Assembly (NCBI GenBank): GCA_947494335.1 | Contig: CANLUT010000002.1 | Coordinates: 705,904-769,903, forward strand | Reading direction: 5' to 3' | Source of the DNA: Oligoflexales bacterium | GTDB lineage: Bacteria; Bdellovibrionota_B; Oligoflexia; Oligoflexales; RGVZ01 | DNA length: 64,000 nucleotides | In this document: one piece after another, positions 1 through 8,628 of the stretch | Layout of the letters: every line of letters begins with the position of its first letter | How positions within the stretch are numbered: the first letter of the stretch is position 1 | Notes under the pieces: model-generated | Seen by the model: only the letters and a program-made list of their open reading frames with translations | What the model was told of the DNA's origin: nothing | Databases searched by the model: none | Made by a program: the position numbers and the translations under genes

Positions 1-57
1 ATTGTGCCTATCTTCAAAGAAAAGCTACCTGAAGTAAAAGACGTCGTTCTGGGTTAA
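1..57 (+). CDS. 3' end of an unidentified protein (partial)
   Basis: The window opens inside an open frame that ends in TAA at 55-57. The last 18 residues read IVPIFKEKLPEVKDVVLG. This is too short to assign a family. The frame is believable because a strong rho-independent terminator begins 28 bases after the stop, as expected at the end of a transcription unit. The 5' part lies outside the window. Confidence 0.6.
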   Translation: MVPIFKEKLPEVKDVVLG

Positions 58-84
58 CGTACAGCTTCTAAATCAAACAGTGAT

Positions 85-130
85 GTCCGCTAATAGGAAA
101 AATTTTCCTAGTTAAGCGGACCTTTTTTTT
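85..130 (+). terminator. Rho-independent terminator after the first gene
   Basis: The arms gtccgct (85-91) and agcggac (115-121) pair perfectly. Between them a second palindrome, taggaaaaattttccta, extends the stem. A run of eight or nine T follows at 122-130. Seen directly; it separates the partial upstream gene from the secreted protein that follows. Confidence 0.9.
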
Positions 131-168
131 ATCCGATCAGGATTCTGTTGGGGAAAGAAGGAGGATCC

Positions 169-651
169 ATGAATAGGTTGCCAAATTATGTCTTGGCTCT
201 TGCAGGCTTTTTTACGCTTACAAATTTGTCGATGGCGCAATCCTCCAGTTATGGTCCAGGTAAATCGCTTCCCATGCCAGGAATGAAAAGTAAATATACT
301 TATCCGCAGCCTCCAAAACGGCAGGCGACAGGTCCAGAGCGTTTTGTTCCGGCATTCGAGATTCCAGAAAAACCGGAAAAATACATTTGGAAACTCAAAG
401 CAAATCCTTTAGCAACTTCAAACGGAAGTCAGGATATCCCAGTGGTTTATTTTGGAACAACTGAGAGACCCAGTGCCGTCGGTAGTGCTCGTGCGGGAGA
501 GGAAATTACGCTCGAAGAATTTCGAGTCGTCGGTCGGCGAAACTTTTATAAATTTAATTGGAATGGAGCTCCCGACAGCAAGGTTGTTGTCGGAAGCCAG
601 CCTGAGTATTTCGTCGACGGAATGTATATCGAGTTCGCTGGCAAGAAGTAA
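169..651 (+). CDS. Small secreted protein of unknown function
   Basis: The protein has about 160 residues. It starts with a clear Sec signal peptide (MNRLPNYVLALAGFFTLTNL, predicted cleavage after SMA). The ATG at 169 is chosen because aaggagg lies just upstream at 157-163; a TTG at 148 in the same frame would sit before this ribosome site. After the signal comes a Pro/Lys-rich stretch (roughly residues 25-65). A compact C-terminal part (VVYFGTTERP, EITLEEFRVVGRRNFYKFNW) looks like beta strands. No cysteines or catalytic motif stand out. It is probably periplasmic or surface-associated; I do not recognise a family. The gene stands alone between a terminator and a convergent gene. Confidence 0.75.
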   Translation: MNRLPNYVLALAGFFTLTNLSMAQSSSYGPGKSLPMPGMKSKYTYPQPPKRQATGPERFVPAFEIPEKPEKYIWKLKANPLATSNGSQDIPVVYFGTTERPSAVGSARAGEEITLEEFRVVGRRNFYKFNWNGAPDSKVVVGSQPEYFVDGMYIEFAGKK

Positions 652-656
652 TTTGA

Positions 657-1583
657 TCAGAAATAAGTAGCCATTCCCAATCCAAGAGCTAAATTTGTTC
701 CCGAGACAGTTGCCACAAGTTCTGTCCCGTTTTCGTCATTTTTGTCGTCACCACTAAAGGTGAGATCAAAATTAAGAAATGGTTTTAGAGCCACGTGCCC
801 TCCCATGAAGAACTTTCCACCCAGCTCGATTCCAGCCGATAATCCGGTTTGTGATGCCTTTGATTCGTCGGAGCCATCTGTTTTGGTTGTGGATGCGACC
901 GATAGACTGTAGAAACTAAGTCCTGCATAGGGAACGAACGTGTCTTGGTGAATGTTGCCTAAATTAAGTGAGAACGCTGCCCCAAACCCAATGGCTGTCG
1001 TTAACTTGGTCTGTGAAATACTACTGCTTAATTGCTCTTTAGTTGAGTTGTTCTTGTACTTCATCAATGGTCCAAGCTCTATTTTCCCCAAGATAAAAAG
1101 ATACTTTAAATCGAGATTAATTTCTGTTTCCGTGTCCTTCAGGGATTTGTCTGAGTACTTCCGCGTTTTCGCATGTGATGAATACGTTAATCCTATGTCT
1201 GCATTCGCATAGTAGGGTTTTCCGCTTTCTTGTGCTCCATGTCCGGCTCCGAGCTCGGCAGTTGATTCATCACTTGATGACTTTTTCTTCTTCCTTTTCT
1301 TTTTTGTTTTCTTCTTGGGTTTCTCTGCATCATCTGCCGGAGTTTCTTCGCTCGGAGTCACTGTTGTCGCGTCCGTAGCTTTCTCGCTTTCATCGGTCTG
1401 GGCAAAGCGAATCAGCGGACTATCGCCACTATCGTTGTTTTCAGAATCATCCTCGTCATCAAGAGCACTTTCAAAATACTCCTGGATCAAGTCATAATTT
1501 TGCTGATCAATTGCAGCCTCGTTATCAGCTAAAGCCAAGGCTGACATAAAACTAAGCAAGCAAATAAGAAACCTAACGCTCAT
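657..1583 (-). CDS. Probable outer-membrane beta-barrel protein with Lys-rich linker
   Basis: A signal peptide (MSVRFLICLLSFMSALALA) is followed by an acidic segment rich in Asp/Glu/Ser, then a run of lysines (KKKTKKKRKKKK), then about 180 residues of alternating hydrophobic/polar strands rich in Gly, Ser and Thr. The protein ends in Phe (MATYF), the usual last residue of an outer-membrane barrel. The start at 1583 is preferred over 1604 because aggag lies a few bases upstream on the minus strand. The acidic/basic low-complexity N-terminal half may sit in the periplasm. Family not recognised; barrel assignment is from pattern only. It follows rsmA in the same direction, about 40 bases downstream. 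Confidence 0.7.
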   Translation of the reverse strand: MSVRFLICLLSFMSALALADNEAAIDQQNYDLIQEYFESALDDEDDSENNDSGDSPLIRFAQTDESEKATDATTVTPSEETPADDAEKPKKKTKKKRKKKKSSSDESTAELGAGHGAQESGKPYYANADIGLTYSSHAKTRKYSDKSLKDTETEINLDLKYLFILGKIELGPLMKYKNNSTKEQLSSSISQTKLTTAIGFGAAFSLNLGNIHQDTFVPYAGLSFYSLSVASTTKTDGSDESKASQTGLSAGIELGGKFFMGGHVALKPFLNFDLTFSGDDKNDENGTELVATVSGTNLALGLGMATYF

Positions 1584-1625
1584 GATGCGCTCTCCTGTAA
1601 GCAAAGATGTGGCGTGTTAAGTTTA

Positions 1626-2474
1626 TCAGATTTTATCAGCAAATAGAAATGCAGCGAGAGTGACGAAATCGTCAGGCGTCAATGTCTCAGCTCTTCGATT
1701 GAGATCAATCGGGCAGTCTTCGTCTGGACGACCTCGCATGAACGGCCGCACAGCATTCCTCAGCTTCTTTCTGCGCTGCGTGAAAGCGATGCGACAAATC
1801 GTCTCCGTATATTGTAGGAGTTTTCCTTGGCCTGGCTCATCCGAACGTGGACGAAGTGTGATCACGGCGCTGTCAACTTTTGGGACCGGAGTAAAACAGG
1901 TCTTCTCCACCCGAAAGTTGAAGTCACAGTGTGAGCGAAGCTGGCAGTAAACACTCAAGCTTCCGTAATCTTTATTATCTGGCGGCGCAACGACTCTTTG
2001 CGCAAACTCTAGTTGGACCATAAAGATGGCGCCGTTTAACGACTTGAGGTGAGGCAGAAGCCACATCAATATGGGGGTTGAAATATTGTAGGGAATGTTC
2101 CCAACCACCCCGACAGGTGTTTTCCCGCTGCTTGAAATCCAAGCTCCGAGATCGAATTGTAAAATATCTTCATTGATCACATCCGTATTTGGGAGACTGC
2201 CACTTCTAATTAAATCGTTGATACGTGCGGCAAAGCGATCGTCCTTTTCAATGGCGGTGACAGTGATCCCTGCTTTTGAAAGTGCAGTCGTCAAAATTCC
2301 ATTTCCCGGACCAATTTCCAGTACTTTCTTTATTCCTAGGTCTTGAGCCTGTTCAACGACTCGATTAACGGGCCAATCAGTGTTCAAAAACACTTGCCCA
2401 AGGCTCTTTTTTTGAAAGATTTTTTGCGAGGAGCTGTGGGCATCTTGACTTAAATCGCCATAACCACGACGCAT
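1626..2474 (-). CDS. rsmA: 16S rRNA dimethyladenosine transferase RsmA (KsgA)
   Basis: RsmA dimethylates two adjacent adenines near the 3' end of 16S rRNA, using S-adenosylmethionine, late in small-subunit assembly. The 282-residue protein has the family order: SLGQVFL at 24-30, SAM motif I EIGPGNG at 53-59, the acidic ribose-binding residue in AIEKD (about 76), and catalytic motif IV GNIPYN at 125-130. A C-terminal helical domain contains FTPVPKVDSAV and FTQRRKKLRN. Length is normal. The ATG is preceded by gaggagcaaact, and the start lies 10 bases after the tsaD stop, so the two are probably co-transcribed. Confidence 0.95.
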   Translation of the reverse strand: MRRGYGDLSQDAHSSSQKIFQKKSLGQVFLNTDWPVNRVVEQAQDLGIKKVLEIGPGNGILTTALSKAGITVTAIEKDDRFAARINDLIRSGSLPNTDVINEDILQFDLGAWISSSGKTPVGVVGNIPYNISTPILMWLLPHLKSLNGAIFMVQLEFAQRVVAPPDNKDYGSLSVYCQLRSHCDFNFRVEKTCFTPVPKVDSAVITLRPRSDEPGQGKLLQYTETICRIAFTQRRKKLRNAVRPFMRGRPDEDCPIDLNRRAETLTPDDFVTLAAFLFADKI

Positions 2475-2484
2475 AGTTTGCTCC

Positions 2485-3516
2485 TCAGTAACTCAGATCT
2501 TTGGCAAGATAACGCTCGAATGGATATCTTGAGAATACATCCCAGTCGACTCCCGAGTCATCGCTGGTAACTTGCTGTTGGTAGTATGCCATGGCGGCTA
2601 TCATTGCGCCATTGTCAGAGCAATAATTTAACGATGGGAACCAGACAGGAATCTTGAACGCTGCACTCATCATGGAACGAAAACGACTGTTAGCCGCAAC
2701 TCCTCCCGCCACGATGATACTGCGCGCAGCAGGTCTTAAATTCATGGCTGAACTCAGTTTGCGAACGATCTGGCCTAATGCTTCTTCTTGAAACGAGTAA
2801 GCAATGTCAGCTTTTGTCGTGTCTGTTTGGCTTGAGCGATTCACCGCATGAGACACAGCGGTTTTCAGGCCAGAGTATGAAAAGGTCAGTAAACTTTTTC
2901 GTTCTACCATCCGAGGCATCTGCAGCTTGCCTGGTGACCCTTGTTTGGCAAGGGCTTCAACGTGCGGTCCACCTGGGTACGGAAGACCCAGCATTTTACC
3001 GACTTTATCGAATGACTCGCCGCATGCGTCATCCATCGTGTGAGCTAAAAGCTCGAAGTGCGTTGCATGTTTCATATAGTAAAGATTGGTGTGACCGCCG
3101 CTCACAACCAAAGAGAGTGTTGGAAATATATTCTCAAGAGGTTCATCAATCCCAAGCAGAGCCCCTGAAACGTGGGCATGGACATGATTGACAGGTATCA
3201 ACGGCTTGCCAAGAGCTTGAGATAAGCCCTTAGCAAAAGCTGCTCCCACGAGTAAGCACCCTACAAGTCCAGGTCCCTGACTGACCGCAATTGCGTCAAT
3301 GCTGCTGGCCGAAACTCCCGATTCGTCGATTAGCTGATCGTACATTTTGTTGAGTGCCGTAAGATGCTCGCGAGCCGCGATTTCTGGAATTACGCCACCC
3401 CACTTTGCATGCACAGCGGCCTGGGAGGCGATCAAAGATGCAACGACGTGACGGCCGTCTCGTACCAGCGCAAGTGCTGTTTCGTCACAACTTGATTCGA
3501 CCCCGAGTAGTAACAT
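2485..3516 (-). CDS. tsaD: tRNA N6-adenosine threonylcarbamoyltransferase TsaD
   Basis: TsaD transfers the threonylcarbamoyl group to A37 of ANN-decoding tRNAs, working with TsaB, TsaE and a Sua5/YrdC protein. The 343-residue protein begins with the family signature GVESSCDET. It carries the metal-binding HVHAH at 111-115, the ATPase-fold motif VSGGHTNL near 138-145, and AGGVAANS near 270. All are intact. tsaD and rsmA are often neighbours. The YciO-like gene at 10.75 kb is a paralogue of the Sua5 partner, not obviously the partner itself. Confidence 0.96.
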   Translation of the reverse strand: MLLLGVESSCDETALALVRDGRHVVASLIASQAAVHAKWGGVIPEIAAREHLTALNKMYDQLIDESGVSASSIDAIAVSQGPGLVGCLLVGAAFAKGLSQALGKPLIPVNHVHAHVSGALLGIDEPLENIFPTLSLVVSGGHTNLYYMKHATHFELLAHTMDDACGESFDKVGKMLGLPYPGGPHVEALAKQGSPGKLQMPRMVERKSLLTFSYSGLKTAVSHAVNRSSQTDTTKADIAYSFQEEALGQIVRKLSSAMNLRPAARSIIVAGGVAANSRFRSMMSAAFKIPVWFPSLNYCSDNGAMIAAMAYYQQQVTSDDSGVDWDVFSRYPFERYLAKDLSY

Positions 3517-3543
3517 GGATGGCCCTGCCCGCTTGTCGGGCTA

Positions 3544-4371
3544 CTATTTCTTTGCCTTCAGTGCTTTTTTTGCCTTCTCACCTTCGGCTGTTCCAGCGTA
3601 CTTGGTGGCTACCTCTTCATAGAACAATTGCGAGGTATCTTTATCACCCATGGCTTTGAATGCATCACCTAGCCGTAGTTTTGCAACAGCAAGTTGCTTT
3701 TCTCCGGGTTTAAGTTCTACCAGTTCGTTAAATTGAAGAGCAGCCTCTTTCGGGCGCTGCAGCTTCATCAAGCTCTCACCGTACATCATGAGAGTTTGCT
3801 CTCGCTCACGACCTTTCGTCTTTTTTAAGACATTGGGAGCATCCTCAGCAACCTCTTTGAAATGCTTGCGGTCGTATGCAGTCTTTAAACTTTCAAAATC
3901 CGCTGACTTTGACCCTTGAGGTTTCTTGTCAGCGGTTTTCTTGGATGAGGGTGCGCCCTTTTCTGATGACTGAAGTAGCTCTTTCTGCTGGCTTTCTACG
4001 GTCTCCAGTCTGGATTTGATTTCGGCAAGTTGGGCTGCGATGGACCCTTCTTGAGGCGCTTCTTGTCCTGGCATTTGGCCGGTTTGGACGCCAACTTTGA
4101 GAGCATCAATGTCACCCTTCATGCGCTTGACTTCGATTCCGATTCGCTCAACGTCAGATGAGGTTGACGCGATGGTTCGGTTGTTGACCTCGCCTACTTT
4201 CTGATCAGTTGATTTTGACTGATTAATAGAAGACTCAAGTTCAAGGACCTTGGTTTGAAGGCGATAAATGTCATCGTCCATTTGGCGCTTTTGCTGTGGG
4301 GTGACACAACTAGCGATTAATGCTCCGATAAGAAGACTGTTAAGGGTTAAATGAAGTGCAACATTTCTCAT
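3544..4371 (-). CDS. CpoB/YbgF-like lipoprotein with coiled coil and TPRs
   Basis: The N-terminus ends in a lipobox (ALIASC, lipid-modified Cys about residue 22). Next is a long heptad-rich region (about residues 28-120) with helices such as DIYRLQTKVLELESSI, then a Lys/Ser-rich linker, then three TPR-like helix pairs ending KKALKAKK. This is the architecture of CpoB/YbgF, which coordinates peptidoglycan synthesis with outer-membrane constriction via Tol-Pal. A true CpoB is usually not lipid-anchored and sits beside tol-pal; neither applies here, so it may be a paralogue. Start: aaggag precedes adjacent TTG (4374) and ATG (4371) codons; ATG is preferred. It lies upstream of tsaD in the same direction. 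Confidence 0.7.
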   Translation of the reverse strand: MRNVALHLTLNSLLIGALIASCVTPQQKRQMDDDIYRLQTKVLELESSINQSKSTDQKVGEVNNRTIASTSSDVERIGIEVKRMKGDIDALKVGVQTGQMPGQEAPQEGSIAAQLAEIKSRLETVESQQKELLQSSEKGAPSSKKTADKKPQGSKSADFESLKTAYDRKHFKEVAEDAPNVLKKTKGREREQTLMMYGESLMKLQRPKEAALQFNELVELKPGEKQLAVAKLRLGDAFKAMGDKDTSQLFYEEVATKYAGTAEGEKAKKALKAKK

Positions 4372-4494
4372 CAAATGAGTACTCCTTGAGGGTTTAATTC
4401 CGAGTCGTAATACTCTTGGAAACCAGCCACTATGTTGCCATGGCTAGTGCTGAAAATCTAGTTTTTTGAGGGGTTTACGATTTACAAGTCGCCT

Positions 4495-4893
4495 CTAGGC
4501 GACGTGTTGCCCGCCGACTTTAACATTATGAAGTCTACGACGAAGGTTAGAGAGGAGTCGGAAATAATGATTAGAATCCCTTGTCCAGCTTAAAGCATAG
4601 GCAGAATGAATCTTCTCGTTGATCGCTACTAACCTCATATTCTCTTTTGTGGCAAGCAGGCCATTCATTTTGGATTCAAATGTTTGCAGCTCAATCTTCC
4701 AAGGGGTGCTGGAAGGTGCTGCTTCCGCTTTATTTATGCTGGTTTCTCCGCTATCCTGAGCCGCCTGAGGTGTGTCAGGGTTTTGCGGTAAGGGCGCCGT
4801 GACAACCGAGTCACTGGAAGCAGTTTCACTCAAGTGAGGCGTGTCCGAATTCTCGTTAGAGTTTTGATCTACGGTTTTATTTTGCTCTTCCAT
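4495..4893 (-). CDS. Small hypothetical protein with acidic disordered N-terminus
   Basis: A 132-residue protein. The first 70 or so residues are Asn/Asp/Ser/Pro/Gln-rich and look disordered. The rest (WKIELQTFESKMNGLLATKE onward) looks helical and basic, ending in RRRLHNVKVGGQ. There is no signal peptide, so it is probably cytoplasmic. The start has tgaggt 8-10 bases upstream on the minus strand. I do not recognise a family. The stop codon lies in a small perfect hairpin (4488-4503) with no strong U-run. Confidence 0.6.
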   Translation of the reverse strand: MEEQNKTVDQNSNENSDTPHLSETASSDSVVTAPLPQNPDTPQAAQDSGETSINKAEAAPSSTPWKIELQTFESKMNGLLATKENMRLVAINEKIHSAYALSWTRDSNHYFRLLSNLRRRLHNVKVGGQHVA

Positions 4894-5038
4894 GTGAAAG
4901 ACCTCACATCAATGTTTCGCGACACTCGTTGTATTGAGGTGGGATCGGCAAATTCTTGAAATCTATGAGTGTATCCGGCCTTAAAGCGCAAAATGGCGCA
5001 CTGTATTCGACCGTGTGAATAATGAAAGAAATACAAAA

Positions 5039-6688
5039 ATGAATCTAGAAAATCATGAATTTAACTCTGATGCAGCTGATATCGAGGACGTCAATATACC
5101 CTCGCCTGCGATTACTGAAATAGCGTCGCCAGTGGCTACTTTTGATGAGGCAGGAGTCTCAGAGGATGTTGCAACTGCTGTGCGAAAAATCGGCTGGACG
5201 GCTCCCACCCCTGTCCAAGGCATGTGCCTTCCCTTGACGACTAAAGGCAGGGACGTCGCTGGCTTTGCGCAGACAGGAACTGGAAAAACCGGGGTATTCG
5301 TTATCACGGTAGCAGAAAGGTTGCATAAAGATTCCCCGCCAGAACGCAAGCGCCAAGACGTTGCAGTTCCGGAAGTTGTGGTTTTAACGCCGACTCGTGA
5401 ACTTACCATGCAGATTGACGATGACGCCAAGCGTGTATTGTCTTTGCTGAATATTAAGTCGGTACCAGTTTTTGGTGGTGTCGACGTTGAAAAACAAGCA
5501 GCTGCGTTCAAAGATGGTCCGCGCATGATTGTGGCAACGCCAGGACGCCTGAAAGACTTTTACCAAAGAAAGATGGTCGATCTCACTCAAGTCAAGATTT
5601 TCATCTGCGATGAAGCAGATCGAATGTTCGATATGGGATTTATCGATGATGTGGAGTTCTTTCTTGATAAGATCCCAGAGGAGTCCCAGAAGCTCCTGTT
5701 TTCAGCAACGACAAATGATAATGTCAAAGAACTCGCCTTTGAATACCTGAATCATCCTGCTTATATATCTGTGAATCCGGAGACAATTACTCCCGAAGCT
5801 ATTGAGCAGCATGCGATTATTTGTGATTCATCTAACAAATTACGAGTCATGCTAGGGCTTCTTAAGGAACACAATCCCGTTTGTGCCATTATCTTTACGA
5901 ACACAAAAATGACGGCTGAGTGGCTACACTATAAGCTGAGCGGGAATGGAATTGATGTGGACTTGATCACGGGTGATCTGCCTCAGAAAAAACGCATTCA
6001 GCTGATTCAGCGAATTAAAGAAGGCAAGGTACGAGCACTCATTGCCACAGATGTTGCGAGTCGAGGTCTTCATATCAGCAAGGTCAGTCACGTCTATAAT
6101 TTCGATGTCCCTGATGATCCAGCCAACTATGTGCATCGAATTGGTCGTACGGCTAGAGCTGGCGCCAAGGGAAGCTCATACACACTTGTTTGTGAAGACT
6201 ATGGGGAAAATATTCGGGCGATCCAGGAGATGCTTGGGAGTCAAGTTCACCTCAAGGGGGAGTGGTTTGATCCCGCTTTTCTTGAGATCAAAGACATTGC
6301 AGGTAATCCCTATGCCGCCGGTGGTGCGCTTTATCGTGAACCTAAGGAGCGAGAGGGTCGCAAAGGCGCGTTTTCCCGGGATGAACGAGGTCCCAGGGGA
6401 CGACGCGGTGAAAAGGACCATGATCACAAACCCGAGGAGCGATTGCACGGCAAGGCGAAGCACGGTGATAAAGACCGGTCACAGTTGCGCAAGGACGGTG
6501 ATAAATTTCAACCAAAAGCTCGCACTCACGAGACTACGGCTCCTCATCGCAGAGGTGCTGCTACAGGAAGCAAAATTGGACACGCACCCGACAATAAACC
6601 CGTCGTATACCGCGCCGAGGGTACTCCGATCGGAGTCATTGGTTGGGTCGTGAAGATTTTTAAGGCCCTTTTTGGTTTGCGCCAATGA
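5039..6688 (+). CDS. DEAD-box ATP-dependent RNA helicase
   Basis: The protein unwinds short RNA duplexes in ribosome assembly or mRNA turnover. It carries the full DEAD-box set: Q motif (APTPVQ), Walker A AQTGTGKT near 77-84, PTRELTMQI, TPGRL, DEAD near 191-194, SAT, and HRIGRTARAG. The order and core length match the RhlE/RhlB/CsdA type; the subtype cannot be fixed by eye. After about residue 420 comes a 120-residue Arg/Lys/Glu/His-rich tail, common for RNA binding, ending in an amphipathic VIGWVVKIFKALFGL. Start: an in-frame GTG at 5015 is possible, but the ATG at 5039 is preferred; neither has a strong ribosome site. Confidence 0.93.
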   Translation: MNLENHEFNSDAADIEDVNIPSPAITEIASPVATFDEAGVSEDVATAVRKIGWTAPTPVQGMCLPLTTKGRDVAGFAQTGTGKTGVFVITVAERLHKDSPPERKRQDVAVPEVVVLTPTRELTMQIDDDAKRVLSLLNIKSVPVFGGVDVEKQAAAFKDGPRMIVATPGRLKDFYQRKMVDLTQVKIFICDEADRMFDMGFIDDVEFFLDKIPEESQKLLFSATTNDNVKELAFEYLNHPAYISVNPETITPEAIEQHAIICDSSNKLRVMLGLLKEHNPVCAIIFTNTKMTAEWLHYKLSGNGIDVDLITGDLPQKKRIQLIQRIKEGKVRALIATDVASRGLHISKVSHVYNFDVPDDPANYVHRIGRTARAGAKGSSYTLVCEDYGENIRAIQEMLGSQVHLKGEWFDPAFLEIKDIAGNPYAAGGALYREPKEREGRKGAFSRDERGPRGRRGEKDHDHKPEERLHGKAKHGDKDRSQLRKDGDKFQPKARTHETTAPHRRGAATGSKIGHAPDNKPVVYRAEGTPIGVIGWVVKIFKALFGLRQ

Positions 6689-6761
6689 GCTGTTTGACAG
6701 CTGAGGGTGGCGAATATAGAATTTTACCGTTGCCGGTAACAACAGTTGTTGAGGATAGCTC

Positions 6762-7034
6762 ATGTCGCAGGTTGTGGTCACAGATGATAGCTTGAAGCAA
6801 CGTCGCTTGCGCTCTGGTGAGCAGGAGAGGCAAATTGACCGCGAGGGTCAATTCAAGAAGTGGTTGAAGTCGGATATCACTGGTTTCGATCCTATTGCCG
6901 CTCTTGTGGGGTTAGCCGTTCTTCCTGTAGTTGCTGTATGGTATCTCATCGGCTTTCTGATAAAATTTTCTATCTACATCGGCATTGGGTTTAGCCGATT
7001 GCTGGGATCGCTGTTGAGTTCCTGGTCAAAGTAA
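6762..7034 (+). CDS. Small membrane protein of unknown function
   Basis: Ninety residues: a charged N-terminal half (LKQRRLRSGEQERQIDREGQ) followed by one or two membrane spans (PIAALVGLAVLPVVAVWYLI and a second hydrophobic stretch to about residue 82). The ATG has gagga 8 bases upstream. It is probably an inner-membrane protein with its N-terminus inside. No family recognised. It lies 73 bases after the helicase in the same direction. Confidence 0.6.
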   Translation: MSQVVVTDDSLKQRRLRSGEQERQIDREGQFKKWLKSDITGFDPIAALVGLAVLPVVAVWYLIGFLIKFSIYIGIGFSRLLGSLLSSWSK

Positions 7035-7215
7035 GTTTTTAGGCGATTTTTCCTGCCTCCTGCGCAAAGTGAATTTTGCTACTGGGGGCTTTTCTCTATA
7101 CACCAACGCAAGTTTCGATAATGACGAACGGATTTTTGCCTCACATACAGCGGCACGTGTATTGCTTTGCCTCCCTCTGTGCACTTGTGATTTTTTTGCA
7201 CGAGGAGGTTTTAAG

Positions 7216-7653
7216 ATGGCAACAACAGTCATTCAGACGAGTGTCGCTGGAGTGCTAGATAGACCAAGGCTCTCGCTCGTTCAAAGCTACTTTGTTCGGC
7301 GTTCCCATCCTGCTTCATTATTTGTTGAAGCTGCGGGTGCTTCATGGATTATCTATTTTTTCTGGAATCATTTGTGGGTTGAGTCGTTGTTGGTTCTGCT
7401 TTTTTCGAGAGTTATTGCTAATTTTATTGCATTTCGTGCTAACCCTGAAGTCCTAGCGCAGTCCAGCGTGGGTCGCATTGCACTGCTACATGCACAGCCA
7501 ATTAACATGTTGATTCAGCTCGTAGGTCTAGTTGGTTTTTTTTATGGATTGTGGACGCATGAGGTGAAAGTCATCCTCATGGGCATATCCATTGTTATGC
7601 TGGGCCATCTTGTGGGATGGCACCGCGTGGATCGACATTTTGAGCTGAGCTAA
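7216..7653 (+). CDS. Hypothetical polytopic membrane protein
   Basis: The true start is the ATG at 7216, right after a strong ribosome site (cgaggagg at 7201-7208). The open frame runs back to 7069, but that part has no ribosome site and unlikely composition. The 145-residue product has three hydrophobic spans (ASWIIYFFWNHLWVESLLVL, MLIQLVGLVGFFYGLW, VILMGISIVMLGHLVGW) and basic N- and C-terminal tails. No family recognised. The stop is 2 bases from the stop of the convergent YtfJ-like gene. Confidence 0.65.
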   Translation: MATTVIQTSVAGVLDRPRLSLVQSYFVRRSHPASLFVEAAGASWIIYFFWNHLWVESLLVLLFSRVIANFIAFRANPEVLAQSSVGRIALLHAQPINMLIQLVGLVGFFYGLWTHEVKVILMGISIVMLGHLVGWHRVDRHFELS

Positions 7654-7655
7654 TC

Positions 7656-8189
7656 TTACAGGTTTGCGCGGATCAATTTCATGAGCTCAGAGATTTCCTC
7701 TGGATTCATTTTGCCTTTTCTTGCAAAAAGCATCTTCCCACTCTTGTCAAAAATGACAATATTGACTGAGTCATCCTGAAGGTCCCAAGCCTTGACCATC
7801 GTTTTGCGCATATCGCGTACGTAGGTTGTGCGCGGAAATTTTTCCTGCTTTTGTTTCAGCATGCTGTTGATCATGCTATTCGGGTACCAAGCAGCGGCCA
7901 TATTGATAATGGCAATACTGTTGTGCTTTTCAAAGGGGAACTTCTCTTGCTCGTATGCTTGCTCAAGAGGCTCGTTTAACTTTTTTTCTTCCGGATCAAT
8001 GTAGAAAACGCTGATGACTTTACCCAATTTAGCAATTTCTTCGGAAGACCACGGTTCGCCTGATACGCGACCGCCAAGGTCGCCCTCAAGTTTGACTTCT
8101 GGAGCGGACTGACCGACCGTAAGGGGTAGTGCCATGGCAAGATTTCCGCAGAGAAAAACTAGGATCGCAAGAAAATAACGCGCATTCAT
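7656..8189 (-). CDS. YtfJ-like periplasmic thioredoxin-fold protein
   Basis: A 177-residue protein with a signal peptide (MNARYFLAILVFLCGNLAMA). The mature part resembles the YtfJ family: an early VGQSAPEV segment, GKVISVFYID, then TTYVRDMRKTMVKAWDLQDDS and the ending VIFDKSGKMLFARKGKMNPEEISELMKLI, which closely parallels the YtfJ C-terminus. The fold is thioredoxin-like, but there is no CxxC, so ordinary disulphide chemistry is not expected. The role of the family is unknown. Family call is from remembered sequence similarity. Confidence 0.75.
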   Translation of the reverse strand: MNARYFLAILVFLCGNLAMALPLTVGQSAPEVKLEGDLGGRVSGEPWSSEEIAKLGKVISVFYIDPEEKKLNEPLEQAYEQEKFPFEKHNSIAIINMAAAWYPNSMINSMLKQKQEKFPRTTYVRDMRKTMVKAWDLQDDSVNIVIFDKSGKMLFARKGKMNPEEISELMKLIRANL

Positions 8190-8271
8190 GGGGTTAGCCT
8201 CGCAAAAGGATTTGTACTTGTTAGGAGTCTAACGTATATCGAGATCCTCGACAAAGATTTTGAGGTTTTAT

Positions 8272-8532
8272 ATGTCTGATATCCTTACGTCGCGCTTGAA
8301 AAATTTCGGAAAAAAAATCGCAGCTGTTGCATTCATTGTTTTGATCTTGATAGGGAACCTTTGGCTGATCTACAGATTTACTGGAGGCACATTTCCTCAA
8401 TGGTCGGTCATGGTGTTTGGTGGAGCTGTCGTCGCTGCATTTGCAGGGGGATTATTGATGATACCTGCTGCCATTTGGCCTGCTGAAATCAAAGATGAAA
8501 CTGACGATATTTCGGATAATGACAAAATTTGA
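8272..8532 (+). CDS. Small two-span membrane protein
   Basis: The ATG at 8272 follows gagg with good spacing, so it is chosen over the upstream TTG at 8260. The 86-residue product has two membrane spans (IAAVAFIVLILIGNLWLIYR and MVFGGAVVAAFAGGLLMIP) and an acidic tail (EIKDETDDISDNDKI). No family recognised. It may be co-transcribed with the DHH phosphoesterase about 100 bases downstream. Confidence 0.6.
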   Translation: MSDILTSRLKNFGKKIAAVAFIVLILIGNLWLIYRFTGGTFPQWSVMVFGGAVVAAFAGGLLMIPAAIWPAEIKDETDDISDNDKI

Positions 8533-8628
8533 AAGCTAATGGCGTTTTTCTGCCCACCGATAAACTCTGTGAGGTCGGGTAGAATTTTATTAGGGATTCA
8601 ATGTGGTCCTTAAAAAGGAAGTATAGAT

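Noticed and set aside
4488-4503. Terminator at the end of the 132-residue protein gene
   Set aside because: A perfect 6-bp hairpin is present but no U-run follows on the minus strand.
6042-6653. A 203-residue open frame in the DEAD-box helicase region
   Set aside because: It lies in another frame of a gene with all helicase motifs, has no ribosome site and basic, unstructured composition.
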